DNA of 64,000 bases from Sutterella faecalis (GTDB lineage Bacteria; Pseudomonadota; Gammaproteobacteria; Burkholderiales; Burkholderiaceae_F): NCBI RefSeq assembly GCF_006337085.1, contig NZ_CP040882.1:744001-808000 (forward strand). The letters are read 5' to 3'. The notes below the pieces were generated by a model. It was given only the letters and a program-made list of their open reading frames with translations, was not told where the DNA came from and searched no databases. Positions 8,768-17,459 of the stretch are shown here, one piece after another (the stretch's first letter is position 1; each line of letters starts with the position of its first letter). A program made the translations under genes and the position numbers.

Positions 8768-9559
8768 TCAGCTCGCAAGAAGCATCTTGTCGGACACCCC
8801 GTCGCCAGCCTTCTCAAAGAATTTGAGGAGATCCACGGGCGTGAGCTTCGCCTTTTCCTCATCTCTCACGTCGAGGATCGGACGACCGTCATGCATCATG
8901 ATGAGGCGGTTGCCGTAGCGAAGCGCGTCCCTCATGTTGTGCGTGATCATGAGGGTCGTGAGCTTCTGCTCGTTCACGATGCGCTCGGTAATGTCGAGCA
9001 CCTTGGCGGCGGTCTTGGGGTCAAGGGCCGCCGTGTGTTCGTCAAGAAGCAGGAGCTTCGGGCGCACGAGCGTTGCCATCAAAAGCGTCAGCGCCTGACG
9101 CTGACCGCCCGAGAGCAAACCCACATGCGCCGTCATGCGGTTTTCGAGCCCGAGGCCGAGGCTCGCCACGAGCTTCGTGAAGTATTCCGTCCGCTCGGGC
9201 CTCGCGCTCCAGCGAAGGGTCGGGCGCGTGCCGCGGCGGTCGGCGATGGCGAGGTTTTCCTCAATCATCATGCCGGCGGCGGTGCCCTTCATCGGGTCCT
9301 GGAAGACGCGGCCGATGAAGGCGGCGCGCTTATATTCCGGCATCTTCGTGATGTCCGTGCCGTCGATCACGATCGAGCCGCTGTCGATGGGGAAAGCACC
9401 GGCAATCGCATTGAGGGTCGTCGACTTCCCCGCGCCGTTCGAGCCGATCACCGTGCAGAAGTCGCCGTCCTCGAGCGTGAAGGTAACGCCGCGGAGGGCC
9501 TTCTTCTCATTGGCCGTGCCGGCAAAGAAAGTCTTGTGTACGTTTTTGACTTCGAGCAT
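8768..9559 (-). CDS. ABC transporter ATP-binding protein (COG1101-like)
   Basis: ATPase of a tripartite importer. Walker A GSNGAGKST (39-47), signature LLSGGQRQALTL, Walker B KLLLLDEHTAALD and the switch histidine in MITHNMRDAL are intact. The ATG at 9559 (MLEVKNVHKTF) gives the usual family start and has AGGA about 11 bases upstream. An earlier ATG at 9601 overlaps the permease stop as TGATG and would add 14 residues. It forms an operon with the permease and the lipoprotein receptor; this combination (COG2984/COG4120/COG1101) resembles the TrpXYZ type, for which tryptophan or tyrosine has been proposed as substrate. Confidence 0.88.
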   Translation of the reverse strand: MLEVKNVHKTFFAGTANEKKALRGVTFTLEDGDFCTVIGSNGAGKSTTLNAIAGAFPIDSGSIVIDGTDITKMPEYKRAAFIGRVFQDPMKGTAAGMMIEENLAIADRRGTRPTLRWSARPERTEYFTKLVASLGLGLENRMTAHVGLLSGGQRQALTLLMATLVRPKLLLLDEHTAALDPKTAAKVLDITERIVNEQKLTTLMITHNMRDALRYGNRLIMMHDGRPILDVRDEEKAKLTPVDLLKFFEKAGDGVSDKMLLAS

Positions 9560-9600
9560 TTTTCGTTTCGTCCTTTTGAATTCGTTTTTTGAGACCCGCA

Positions 9601-10485
9601 TCAGGCGCGGCGCTTGAGCCCCGCGAGATTGCCCTTGATGAGCGGGAGCGCAAGCGCAAAGGCGACGAGCACGGCCGTGAAGAGCTTGAGGTCGTTGGGG
9701 GGCATGCCCATTTCAAGGACGAAAGCGATGACGAGACGATAGATGATCGAGCCCATGATGACGGCAATGAGGCTCGTCTTGAAGGATTTCGGCGCAAAGA
9801 GCACCTCGCCGATGATGACGGACGCGAGACCGATCACGATCGTGCCCACGCCCATGCCGACATCGGCAAAGCCGTTCGCCTGAGCGACCGTCGCGCCCGA
9901 GAGCGCAACGAGGGCGTTCGAGATCACGAGCCCGAGCACGATCATCGTGTTGGTGCTGATGCCCTGGGCGCGCGCCATCTGCTGGTTGAAGCCGGTTGCG
10001 CGGATGGCGGTGCCGAGCTCGGTGCCGAAGAACCAATAGATGATGACGGAGACGATGACGGCGAAGATGGCGCCCACGATGAGGCCCGAGAGCGAAACGG
10101 AGAGTCCGAGGCCGTTCTCAAGAATCGTGAAAACCGTCTCATCCTGCAGAAGCCCGATGTTGGACTTTCCCATCACGTGAAGGTTCACCGAATAAAGCCC
10201 GATCATCGTGAGAATGCCGGCAAGAAGCGCCGGAATTCTGAGCTTCGTCGTAAGCCACCCGGTAACGGCGCCCGCGAGCGCGCCCGCAACGAGCGCAAGA
10301 AGGAAGGCCGCCGGGAGCCCGAGCCCCGAGGTGATCGCGGTCGCGGCAACCGCAGCGCCGAGCGGAAAGGTGCCTTCGACCGAGAGGTCGGCAATGTCGA
10401 GAATGCGGAAGGTCAGAAAGACGCCGAGCGCCATAACGGACCACTGCAGGCCCTGACCGACTGTGGAGAGGATGAGATCTAGCAT
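9601..10485 (-). CDS. ABC transporter permease (COG4120-like)
   Basis: Inner-membrane permease of 294 residues with about eight to nine hydrophobic segments and the BPD_transp_2-type arrangement. The EAA-like region (GTELGTAIRATGFNQQMARAQG, near 150) and the loop GFADVGMGVGTIVIGLASVI are typical of this family. It stands 248 bp downstream of the receptor gene, with a partial terminator between, and overlaps or abuts the ATPase gene depending on that gene's start. Confidence 0.85.
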   Translation of the reverse strand: MLDLILSTVGQGLQWSVMALGVFLTFRILDIADLSVEGTFPLGAAVAATAITSGLGLPAAFLLALVAGALAGAVTGWLTTKLRIPALLAGILTMIGLYSVNLHVMGKSNIGLLQDETVFTILENGLGLSVSLSGLIVGAIFAVIVSVIIYWFFGTELGTAIRATGFNQQMARAQGISTNTMIVLGLVISNALVALSGATVAQANGFADVGMGVGTIVIGLASVIIGEVLFAPKSFKTSLIAVIMGSIIYRLVIAFVLEMGMPPNDLKLFTAVLVAFALALPLIKGNLAGLKRRA

Positions 10486-10633
10486 GAAAATTCCTTTCTA
10501 GGTACGCGCCGGCGCGGTAAAGCTTTCCGAAGATTTGAGAAGCTTTGAGAAGCGCGCCATTGGTTTTCTTCGTGGAAAAAGTGAAATTTTAAAAACAAAC
10601 TCCGGAGAAATAAGGCCCTCCGGACGGCCTCTC

Positions 10634-10703
10634 AAAAAAAATAAAGCGGAGCTCCGGGCGGAAGCTTCCCCTTTCATGGGAAGCTCCCCGCTCATGCTCC
10701 GCT
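10634..10703 (-). terminator. intercistronic terminator/attenuator between receptor and permease genes
   Basis: Nested stem-loop: outer arms AGCGGAGC (10645-10652) and GCTCCGCT (10696-10703), inner arms around AGCTTCCC and GGGAAGCT. It is followed on the minus strand by TTTATTTTTTTT. It would let the receptor be made in excess over permease and ATPase. Confidence 0.7.
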
Positions 10704-10733
10704 CTATTTCAGGCGCGGCGCCTTCGGGAGGCG

Positions 10734-11753
10734 CTACTCAAAAAGCTTTGCGCCTTTCTTGAGTTCCTCAGGAATCGCGAGGCCGATCGCCTCTGCGGTC
10801 TTCATGTTGAAGACGGGAACGCCCGTCTTCACGTGTTCGACCGGCGTATCCGCGGGCTTCTTCTTCCCTTCGAGGATGTCGGCGCCCATCTGGCCCGTCA
10901 TCTTGCCGAGTTCATAGTAGTCGACCGAAATGGAGCCCAGGCACCCTGCGCCCACCATGCCCATTTCGCCGGCAACGGCCGGGATCTTCGCGGGGTTCAC
11001 AACCTTGGCGAGGGCCGGCACCGCGGAAGCGATGACGTTGTCGGTCGGGAGGTAGAGGCCTTCAACCTTGTCCTTCAGGCTCGCAACCGCCTGCTGGATG
11101 TCGTTCACGTTGGAAACGGTGGCTTCGAGGACCTCAACTCCGCGCTCAGCTGCTGCCTTCTTGAGGAGGTCGACCTGATAGGCGGAATTGATTTCCGAAG
11201 AGTTGTAGATCGTGCCGATCGTCTTCGCGTTCGGAACGAGCTTCATGAGGAGATCGAACTGCGCGGCGATGGGGCCGAGGTCGGAGACGCCCGTGACGTT
11301 GCCGCCCGGAGCCGCATCAGACTTGACGAGCTTAGCGGCCACGAAGTCCGTGATGGCCGTAGCGACGATCGGCGTATCCTTCGCGACCGTGGCGACCGCC
11401 TGAGCGGCCGGCGTCGCGACGGCGAAGATCACCTTGTCCTTGTTGGAGACAAAGCGGTTGGCGATGTTGTGCAGATTCGACTGGTCGCCCTGGGCGTTCT
11501 GAATATCGAGCTTGATGTTGACGCCGTCCTTGTAGCCGCGTTCAGCGAGCGCGTCGACGATGCCGCGGGTGGCCGCATCGAGCGCGCTGTGCTCAACGAG
11601 CTGCACGATGCCGATGGGCGTGAGATCAGCCTTCGCTGCCGTATTCGCGGCCGGCGCCGCTCCCTTGTCGCCGCAGCCCGCAAGCGCAAGCGCGCCCGCA
11701 ACAGCCGCAGCAATGAGACCGCGGCGGGTAAGCGTGGATATCTCCATTTCCAT
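10734..11753 (-). CDS. ABC transporter substrate-binding lipoprotein (COG2984/TrpX-like)
   Basis: Receptor of the importer, 339 residues. The N-terminal lipoprotein signal ends in a lipobox (ALALAGCGDK), so it is anchored on the periplasmic face. The mature part has the ABC_sub_bind fold motifs IGIVQLVEHSALDAATRGI, a DIQNAQGDQSNL segment, and GTIYNSSEINSAYQ at the hinge. The start MEMEISTLTRRG has a second ATG two codons later. First gene of the operon. Confidence 0.88.
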   Translation of the reverse strand: MEMEISTLTRRGLIAAAVAGALALAGCGDKGAAPAANTAAKADLTPIGIVQLVEHSALDAATRGIVDALAERGYKDGVNIKLDIQNAQGDQSNLHNIANRFVSNKDKVIFAVATPAAQAVATVAKDTPIVATAITDFVAAKLVKSDAAPGGNVTGVSDLGPIAAQFDLLMKLVPNAKTIGTIYNSSEINSAYQVDLLKKAAAERGVEVLEATVSNVNDIQQAVASLKDKVEGLYLPTDNVIASAVPALAKVVNPAKIPAVAGEMGMVGAGCLGSISVDYYELGKMTGQMGADILEGKKKPADTPVEHVKTGVPVFNMKTAEAIGLAIPEELKKGAKLFE

Positions 11754-11836
11754 TCATCCTCTTCGGGGGTTGATTCCTGTGCCGCCCATTGAGGGGCCGG
11801 CTCGCTCGAGCCGATCTTCCCGCAGAAGTGGGCGTT

Positions 11837-11856
11837 GAGATTCTGATTCTCATTAT
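11837..11856. promoter_or_regulatory. possible Fur-box-like operator upstream of the ABC receptor gene
   Basis: On the minus strand the site reads ATAATGAGAATCAGAATCTC, about 84 bp before the receptor start. It matches much of the Fur consensus (GATAATGATAATCATTATC) and contains a near-palindrome TGAGAATCAGAATCTCA. This rests on pattern likeness only. The rest of the 11754-12015 gap shows no other feature I can support. Confidence 0.3.
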
Positions 11857-12015
11857 GCGCGAGCACCGGCCGCTTCTCGCGAAGCCCCGGGCCGGAACGC
11901 TAGATAAGAATCCCTAGCCGGACCGAAGGAGACGCAACATTAAGCAAGATTTTGAAGCGCATATTCGAGGAAACCCAAATAGGAAGATGCGCTTGAGGAC
12001 AAAAAACGCGGAGCG

Positions 12016-12837
12016 TCAGGACTCGGTTTTGAGGCGCTTCAGAATGAATGCCGCGAGGCGGGAAACGATGCCTCTCGGAAGCGCCCACGCAAAGCGCGCG
12101 ATCAGGCGATTGGTCCACCCGTCGATGACGACGCGCCTGCCCCTCTTCATGCCTTCCCAGCCCGTGCGCGCCGCGGCGTCCGCAGGCCGCTCCGCGCTCT
12201 CGAGGTCGCAGAGATCAAAGGCATTCTCCTTCGCGAGCCCTGCCGCATCGCCGAATTCCGTCCTTGTGGGCCCCGGGCAGAAGGCCGTTGCCGCAACAGC
12301 CGTTCCGCGGAGCTCCTCGGCGAGCGCTTCCGTAAAGGAGAGCACGTAAGCCTTCGTTGCGCCGTAGACCCCGAGATAGGGACAGGCCTGAAAGGCCGCA
12401 GTGGAAGCGACGTTCATGATGCGGCCTCGTCCCATGTCGCGCATTTCGCGCCCGACGCGAAGCGAAAGTTCCGTGAGCGCTCCGGCATTCAATTCGAGCA
12501 TTCGCCTCAATCCTGCCGGATCCATATCGAGCGCCGGCCCGAAGGCGCCGAAGCCCGCATTGTTGACGAGCACCTCAGGGACGAGGCCGATGGCGTCGAT
12601 GGCTTCCATCACGCGCTGTGGCGCCTCGGGTTCTGTGAGGTCGAGCCCGAGGACGTGCGCCTCAACGCCGTACTTTTCCTTCAGTTCGTCCGCGAGCGCC
12701 TGAAGTCGATCCACGCGCCTCGCAATGAGAAGCGTCTCAAAGCCCTCTGCAGCCGCGAGACGCGCAAACTCGGTCCCGAACCCGCTCGAAGCGCCGGTGA
12801 TGACGGCGAGCCGCCGCTCTTTAATCGTCTGCGCCAT
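12016..12837 (-). CDS. short-chain dehydrogenase/reductase (SDR family)
   Basis: Cytosolic NAD(P)-dependent oxidoreductase, 273 residues, classical SDR. Cofactor motif TGASSGFG (15-22), structural motif NNAGFGAFG near 92, catalytic serine in NVASTAAFQ and the YGATK active site (YxxxK). The C-terminal 40 residues are basic and hydrophobic, perhaps membrane-associated. Stand-alone gene; substrate unknown. Confidence 0.88.
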   Translation of the reverse strand: MAQTIKERRLAVITGASSGFGTEFARLAAAEGFETLLIARRVDRLQALADELKEKYGVEAHVLGLDLTEPEAPQRVMEAIDAIGLVPEVLVNNAGFGAFGPALDMDPAGLRRMLELNAGALTELSLRVGREMRDMGRGRIMNVASTAAFQACPYLGVYGATKAYVLSFTEALAEELRGTAVAATAFCPGPTRTEFGDAAGLAKENAFDLCDLESAERPADAAARTGWEGMKRGRRVVIDGWTNRLIARFAWALPRGIVSRLAAFILKRLKTES

Positions 12838-12909
12838 TTCCTCTTCTCCATCTCATACAGAAGCCGTGGGCGCATATTTTGCCTCCGCTTCCGCCGGCGC
12901 GGCACGCAA

Positions 12910-12950
12910 AGGAAGGGCTCTCCGGGAAGAAGCGAAATCCCGGAGAGCCC
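12910..12950 (-). terminator. terminator downstream of the DcuC-type carrier gene
   Basis: Perfect 13-bp stem GGGCTCTCCGGGA (12915-12927) with TCCCGGAGAGCCC (12938-12950). On the minus strand it is followed by TTCCTTT, a weak T tract. Confidence 0.75.
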
Positions 12951-12973
12951 GAAAGACGTGAAAGACCTGAGCG

Positions 12974-14239
12974 TCAGATGAAGAAGTATGCGGCAAGAAG
13001 CATGACGAACATCACCGGGAAGGAGCGCTTCACGATGTCCATCGGATTCACCTGCGCAATGCCGGCAACGAGAATGAGACCGCCGCAGAGGGGCGACGAG
13101 AGGCGGCCGAACGAACCTGCAACCGTAGCAAGGTAGCCGAGGGACGGAATGGTCATGCCGAATTCCGCGGCATGCGGCGTAACCGCCTCATTGAACGCAA
13201 AGGCGGCGGCGTCGCCGGACCCCGTCATGACGCCCATGATGTAGGGACCGACGCTGCCGCCGATGCGCGCCCATTCGTTTGCACTCGTCAGTGCGCCGAC
13301 AAGCAGGTCGACGACGCCGGCAGCGCGGAGTCCGGCAGCGAAAACGCCCGCCGCGATAATGATGCCGAGAATGTTGGCGTAGCCTTTGCCCATGCCGTCA
13401 AAGAACTTCTTCGTCGCTTCGGCCGGGCTTGTCCGGGTAACGGCAAGCGCATAAATGGCGCCCGTCAGCATGGCGGTCGCAACGCTGATCCTGACGTCGG
13501 TCCAGAGCGTGAAGCCGATGAGCATCAGGACCGGAAGGAGCGGCGCAAAGGCATAGGCGAGATTCACTTTTTTCGGCAGATTATCGGCAAGATGAGTTTC
13601 CTCTCCTGAGTCTGCAGCATTCGCCTTTCTGAAGTCGCGATAGAGAAGGCACACAATCGTGAGTCCCGCAATGATTGCAGCGCTGAAGACGAGGAGCTTG
13701 AGCGAAAAGAGTCCGAGGAGATCCATCACGCCGATATCGGCGAGCTTCGCCACGAAGACGTTGTGCGCGACGCCCGGGTTGTAGAGTGCCGGCGTCGTGG
13801 CGCAGACCACCGCGGCAGCCGCGATCGCAGGCCTGAAGCCCGCGCGGATGAGGAGCGGAATGATGGTAGGCCCGACTGCCGCGCAAAGACCTGCCGTCGA
13901 GGGAATTGCAACCGCGCAGATTCCCGTCACGCACATGCTCGCGGGCAGCAGAAAAATTCCCAGGCGCCCGAGCGGCTTCATGAGAAGCGCCACAAGATGC
14001 ACGTCGCACTTCGTGAGCGACACAACCGCCGCGAAGCCCATGGCCGAGCAGATCGCAATGATGAGGGAGGCATTCGTCATCGACTTGTCGAACTGCTGCA
14101 AGGCCGTCATCGGATCAAGCGAAAGAATCGCCATCAGAAGGCCCGAGGAGATCAGCACAAGCCGGGTTTCATAGCGTCTCACAAGGCCATAGATCGTGAG
14201 ACATACGATCACGATTGAAGCAATCAGGGAAAATGTCAT
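12974..14239 (-). CDS. DcuC-type anaerobic C4-dicarboxylate (or related) carrier
   Basis: Inner-membrane carrier of 421 residues with about 12 hydrophobic segments. Motifs such as PSTAGLCAAVGPTIIPLL near 115 and GSGDAAAFAFNEAVTPHA near 355 are characteristic of the DcuC/IT superfamily, and the length is close to the usual 450. Dicarboxylate exchange would fit the fumarate-reductase-like genes. But the palindrome at 14370-14383, 131 bp upstream, is shared with the abgA region, so an aminobenzoyl-glutamate-like or peptide-like substrate is also possible. Confidence 0.8.
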   Translation of the reverse strand: MTFSLIASIVIVCLTIYGLVRRYETRLVLISSGLLMAILSLDPMTALQQFDKSMTNASLIIAICSAMGFAAVVSLTKCDVHLVALLMKPLGRLGIFLLPASMCVTGICAVAIPSTAGLCAAVGPTIIPLLIRAGFRPAIAAAAVVCATTPALYNPGVAHNVFVAKLADIGVMDLLGLFSLKLLVFSAAIIAGLTIVCLLYRDFRKANAADSGEETHLADNLPKKVNLAYAFAPLLPVLMLIGFTLWTDVRISVATAMLTGAIYALAVTRTSPAEATKKFFDGMGKGYANILGIIIAAGVFAAGLRAAGVVDLLVGALTSANEWARIGGSVGPYIMGVMTGSGDAAAFAFNEAVTPHAAEFGMTIPSLGYLATVAGSFGRLSSPLCGGLILVAGIAQVNPMDIVKRSFPVMFVMLLAAYFFI

Positions 14240-14369
14240 GATGGATCCTTTTTGAACTTTGGTTGTGCTGATTGACTATCCGGAGCTCTGACGGCTCTTT
14301 TTGTGAAATTAATTTAGAAAATACCGCTCATTCAAACCATTGCCGGTTTCCGCATAATTGAGATTGAAT

Positions 14370-14383
14370 GTCCGATATCGGAC
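14370..14383. promoter_or_regulatory. palindromic operator GTCCGATATCGGAC, copy 1
   Basis: Perfect 14-bp palindrome upstream of the DcuC-type gene. The same site, exact or near exact, occurs twice between the OFA carrier and abgA. The GntR/UTRA regulator encoded at 17460 is the obvious candidate binder (inference). Confidence 0.6.
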
Positions 14384-14424
14384 TTCCATATTCCTAGGGG
14401 ATTATGTGAATCCGCTCAGCTCAA

Positions 14425-15726
14425 TTAGATAAAATCACGCATCCGTGGCTTGAATAATGCTTTGCGGAATCTTTTTACTGGCAGTACGGCGAAGCAGGAG
14501 ATAAATCCCGGCAAATAGGAACCCGGCAACCGCGAGACCGATCGAAGTCCAGTATGCGGCGGCATACCCCCCTGCCCTGCAGCCCACTTCACGAGCACAG
14601 GACCGATGAAGCCGCCCACGGAATAGCCGAGAAAGAGAATGGAGAGATTGACGCTGTTGTGTCTGGCGCCGTACTCGTCTGCGATAAGTCCTGGAAAGAT
14701 GCCGACAAAAGCTCCGAAACAGAGGCCAATGCCGACAATCCCGATAAAAAAGAACGCAGCATCTCCCGTCCGGGCATTCAATAGAAGAAGGAATCCGGCG
14801 AGCGCACAGACGAGCGCGATTGCAAGCGCCGGAATGCGTCCGAGAACGTCGGAAATGAGTCCTGAAACAAAGCGCCCTGCCGTGTTGGCGATCGAAAGAA
14901 CCGAAACTGCTATCGCCGCTCCGGATGCCGCAAGACCAATCTGCGACGAGGCGATGCCCGAGAGATTCGAAATCATCATGAGGCCCATAATGGCCGAGGT
15001 CGTGAAAAGGAACGCCAGGGGCCAGAAAGTCGGTGTGCGGATCATTTCAACCCAGTTCTTGCCCTCAGCATCCGCTCCGGTTTCTTTTGCCGCGGGCGTC
15101 ATGAAGCCATCAGGAACGCGTTTCGCAAACAGTCCGAGCGGAACAATCACAACGGCAGATACGGCTCCAAAGATCATGAGCGACACTTCAATGCCCGTGA
15201 GATTGAGCAACCCTGCAGCGGCAAAGGGAAGAACCGCAGCGCCGACCCCGAGCGCCGCCGTGACGGTACCGCCAGCGAAACCACGGCGATCGGGGAAGAG
15301 CTTCACGGAAGTATTGATCGTGCAGCCGTTGATGAGGCCCGTACCCGCACCGACAAAGACGCCGTAACCGACATAGAGCATCAACAGAGACTCGGCGCCG
15401 GCAGCCAGCCAATAGCCGATCCCAAGAAGCGCACCGCCGGTACTGATCACCCATCGCGGACCAAATCGATCGTTGACGAATCCCCCGGCAATCATCAGGA
15501 AGGGCGTGAGACCGCCCGCGAGCCCGAAGACCGGGCTCAGATCGGCTGCGGCGACGGGCATTCCGAGGATTTCGCTCATGCGTTGCGCAAGCGGAATCGA
15601 GAAAATGCTCCAGAGATAAAGAGCGCCCGTGCAGAAATTAATGAGGCAGAAGCAGGCGAGAAAGAACCAGCGCCTCGCTTTCAGAAATTCTTCTTCGCCT
15701 TTCCTTGTTTGGGTTTGAGCAATCAT
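14425..15726 (-). CDS. OFA-type major facilitator carrier, C-terminus frameshifted
   Basis: MFS carrier of the oxalate/formate antiporter type, 433 residues as read. Motifs include FSIPLAQRM near 43, GGFVNDRFGPRW near 82 (loop 2-3) and GLINGCTINTSVKLFPDRRG near 131. After residue 378 (AAGQGG) the frame becomes an arginine-rich tail without a last membrane helix. One extra G in the G6 run (C6 at 14567-14572 on the plus strand) would restore YAAAYWTSIGLAVAGFLF, a normal twelfth helix, ending at a TGA at 14435-14437. So either a real 1-nt deletion, a slippery tract or a sequencing error. Confidence 0.82.
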   Translation of the reverse strand: MIAQTQTRKGEEEFLKARRWFFLACFCLINFCTGALYLWSIFSIPLAQRMSEILGMPVAAADLSPVFGLAGGLTPFLMIAGGFVNDRFGPRWVISTGGALLGIGYWLAAGAESLLMLYVGYGVFVGAGTGLINGCTINTSVKLFPDRRGFAGGTVTAALGVGAAVLPFAAAGLLNLTGIEVSLMIFGAVSAVVIVPLGLFAKRVPDGFMTPAAKETGADAEGKNWVEMIRTPTFWPLAFLFTTSAIMGLMMISNLSGIASSQIGLAASGAAIAVSVLSIANTAGRFVSGLISDVLGRIPALAIALVCALAGFLLLLNARTGDAAFFFIGIVGIGLCFGAFVGIFPGLIADEYGARHNSVNLSILFLGYSVGGFIGPVLVKWAAGQGGMPPHTGLRSVSRLPGSYLPGFISCFAVLPVKRFRKALFKPRMRDFI

Positions 15727-15821
15727 GGGAAGTTACCGATGCATGAATCTTTAAATCACCTGATTATTCCTTTTTTTCTTCATTTCAAAAATTACTGCAT
15801 TCCCTCAATTATTCATTTGAT

Positions 15822-15835
15822 GTCCGCTATCGGAC
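15822..15835. promoter_or_regulatory. palindromic operator GTCCGCTATCGGAC, copy 2
   Basis: Same arms (GTCCG/CGGAC) as copy 1 with CTAT in the centre. It lies 96 bp upstream of the OFA carrier start and about 190 bp upstream of abgA on the opposite strand. Confidence 0.55.
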
Positions 15836-15870
15836 CTATTTCGGGAATATCGCCGATTCCTTTATCCAAT

Positions 15871-15884
15871 ATCCGATATCGGAC
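15871..15884. promoter_or_regulatory. palindromic operator ATCCGATATCGGAC, copy 3
   Basis: Perfect 12-bp core TCCGATATCGGA, 49 bp centre to centre from copy 2, close to a whole number of helical turns. It overlaps a second inverted repeat, GGACTTTAAAAAGTCC (15881-15896). It sits in the divergent promoter region of the OFA carrier and abgA. Confidence 0.55.
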
Positions 15885-16023
15885 TTTAAAAAGTCCATTA
15901 TTTACAAAACATTATCAAAAATCTTGCCCATTGAACCGACGGTATTGAGCACGAACCTAGAGTTTCTTCATTTCTATACTTTCTTCATCAGGAATATCTT
16001 TTTCATACCGGAGAACGACAGAC

Positions 16024-17310
16024 ATGCTCGTTAATGACCTCTACAAAGCGGAAATGGTCCGCAACCGCCGCCATATTCACAAGCGCCCGGAAGAAGGTTG
16101 GACGGAATTTGAAACCACGGCCTACATCGTGAACGCACTTCGCCAATACTCCTGCGAAGTGCTTGTCGGCAAAGCCGTGATCAATCCCGACTTCGTGATG
16201 GGAAGAGACCCGAAGCTTGTTGAAGAGGCGATCGAAAGAGCCCGTAACCGGGGCGTCGACGCTGCGTTGCTGGAAGAAATGGGGGGCTTCACGGGGTGCG
16301 TCGCCATCTTTCGAACGGGCCGGCCTGGCCCGGTTACGGCGCTCCGCTTTGACATCGACTGTGTCTGCGTGCAGGAAACCGACGATCCTGCACATGAAGC
16401 CAACGCCGGCGGCTACGCTTCCGAACGCCCGGGTCTGATGCATGCCTGCGGTCACGACGGGCACACAGCCGTCGGTCTCGGAATCGCACATTGGGTGAAC
16501 GACCATCTCGACGAGCTCAAAGGCACGATCAAGCTCATCTTCCAGCCCGCAGAGGAAGGCACGCGAGGAGCGAGCCCTCTTGCTGAGTCGGGCATTGTGG
16601 ACGATGTCGACAATTTTGTGAGTTCTCACATTGGCACCAACTGCCGACTCGGCGAAATCGGGATCTGCTTCCGGGGCTTTCTTGCGACCACCAAGATCGA
16701 CATTCATTTTGAAGGGACGCCCGCGCATGCCGGCTCAAATCCCGAAAAGGGAAGAAGCGCGCTCCTTGCTGCGTGTTCGAGCGCGACAATGCTCGCCGGG
16801 ATTCCTCGTTCGAGCGAAGGCGACACGCGTATTTCGATCGGCAGGCTAGTCGCAGGCTCAGGACGCAATGTGGTCCCCGCGCACGCCGTCATGCAGATTG
16901 AAACGCGCGGCTCCACCGAAGCAGTGAACAACTACATGGTTGAATACGCTAAACGCATCGTCGAAGGCAATGCACACTCCTATGATGTCAAGGTCACATT
17001 TGAAAAAGTGGGCGAAGCCACAACGCTTGTCGCCGATGAAAAGCTTACTGAAGACCTTACCGACATTGCGAAAAGAATTCCGTTCATCCACTCTGTGGAT
17101 CGTTACGACGACGTTAAAGGGTCTGAAGACTGCACGATGATCGGCCGCAAGGTGCGCTCGCACGGCGGTCGGATGGGATTTTTTATGTTCGGCTGCAACC
17201 AGAACGGCCACCATCGCGGCGACTTTTCAATTCAGGATGAGGAGAGCCTGCCTGAAGGCTTTGAAATGTTCGCCCAGTTCCTGATGAAGGAAAACGGCCG
17301 GGAAGCCTGA
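16024..17310 (+). CDS. abgA: AbgA-like M20 amidohydrolase (p-aminobenzoyl-glutamate hydrolase subunit A type)
   Basis: Metal-dependent amidohydrolase of 428 residues (E. coli AbgA about 436). The M20D zinc-site motifs are present: HACGHDGHT near 141, PAEEGTRGA near 178 with the catalytic Glu pair, and the dimerisation-lid block GTPAHAGSNPEKG near 237. FVMGRDPKL and GGFTGCVAIFRTGRPGPV are specific to the AbgA branch. In E. coli AbgA pairs with AbgB to cleave p-aminobenzoyl-glutamate, imported by AbgT. Neither AbgB nor AbgT is next to this gene; the carriers sharing the operator are DcuC- and OFA-type. It may act alone or on another aminoacyl-glutamate. Confidence 0.85.
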   Translation: MLVNDLYKAEMVRNRRHIHKRPEEGWTEFETTAYIVNALRQYSCEVLVGKAVINPDFVMGRDPKLVEEAIERARNRGVDAALLEEMGGFTGCVAIFRTGRPGPVTALRFDIDCVCVQETDDPAHEANAGGYASERPGLMHACGHDGHTAVGLGIAHWVNDHLDELKGTIKLIFQPAEEGTRGASPLAESGIVDDVDNFVSSHIGTNCRLGEIGICFRGFLATTKIDIHFEGTPAHAGSNPEKGRSALLAACSSATMLAGIPRSSEGDTRISIGRLVAGSGRNVVPAHAVMQIETRGSTEAVNNYMVEYAKRIVEGNAHSYDVKVTFEKVGEATTLVADEKLTEDLTDIAKRIPFIHSVDRYDDVKGSEDCTMIGRKVRSHGGRMGFFMFGCNQNGHHRGDFSIQDEESLPEGFEMFAQFLMKENGREA

Positions 17311-17357
17311 TGTATCTCACATCTTCCTTCAGAGTCTGCCTCCAGTAGAGCGTATTT

Positions 17358-17388
17358 GGCCGGTATCCCAAGGGATTCCGGCCCTTTT
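17358..17388 (+). terminator. terminator downstream of abgA
   Basis: Stem GGCCGG (17358-17363) with CCGGCC (17378-17383), extended inward by ATCCC/GGGAT, followed by CTTTTTG. Confidence 0.8.
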
Positions 17389-17459
17389 TGAATTCAAGAC
17401 CACTAAACTGCATGCAGAATAGTGACGCCCTAACAAAAAATTCCCTGAGGACGAATGCC

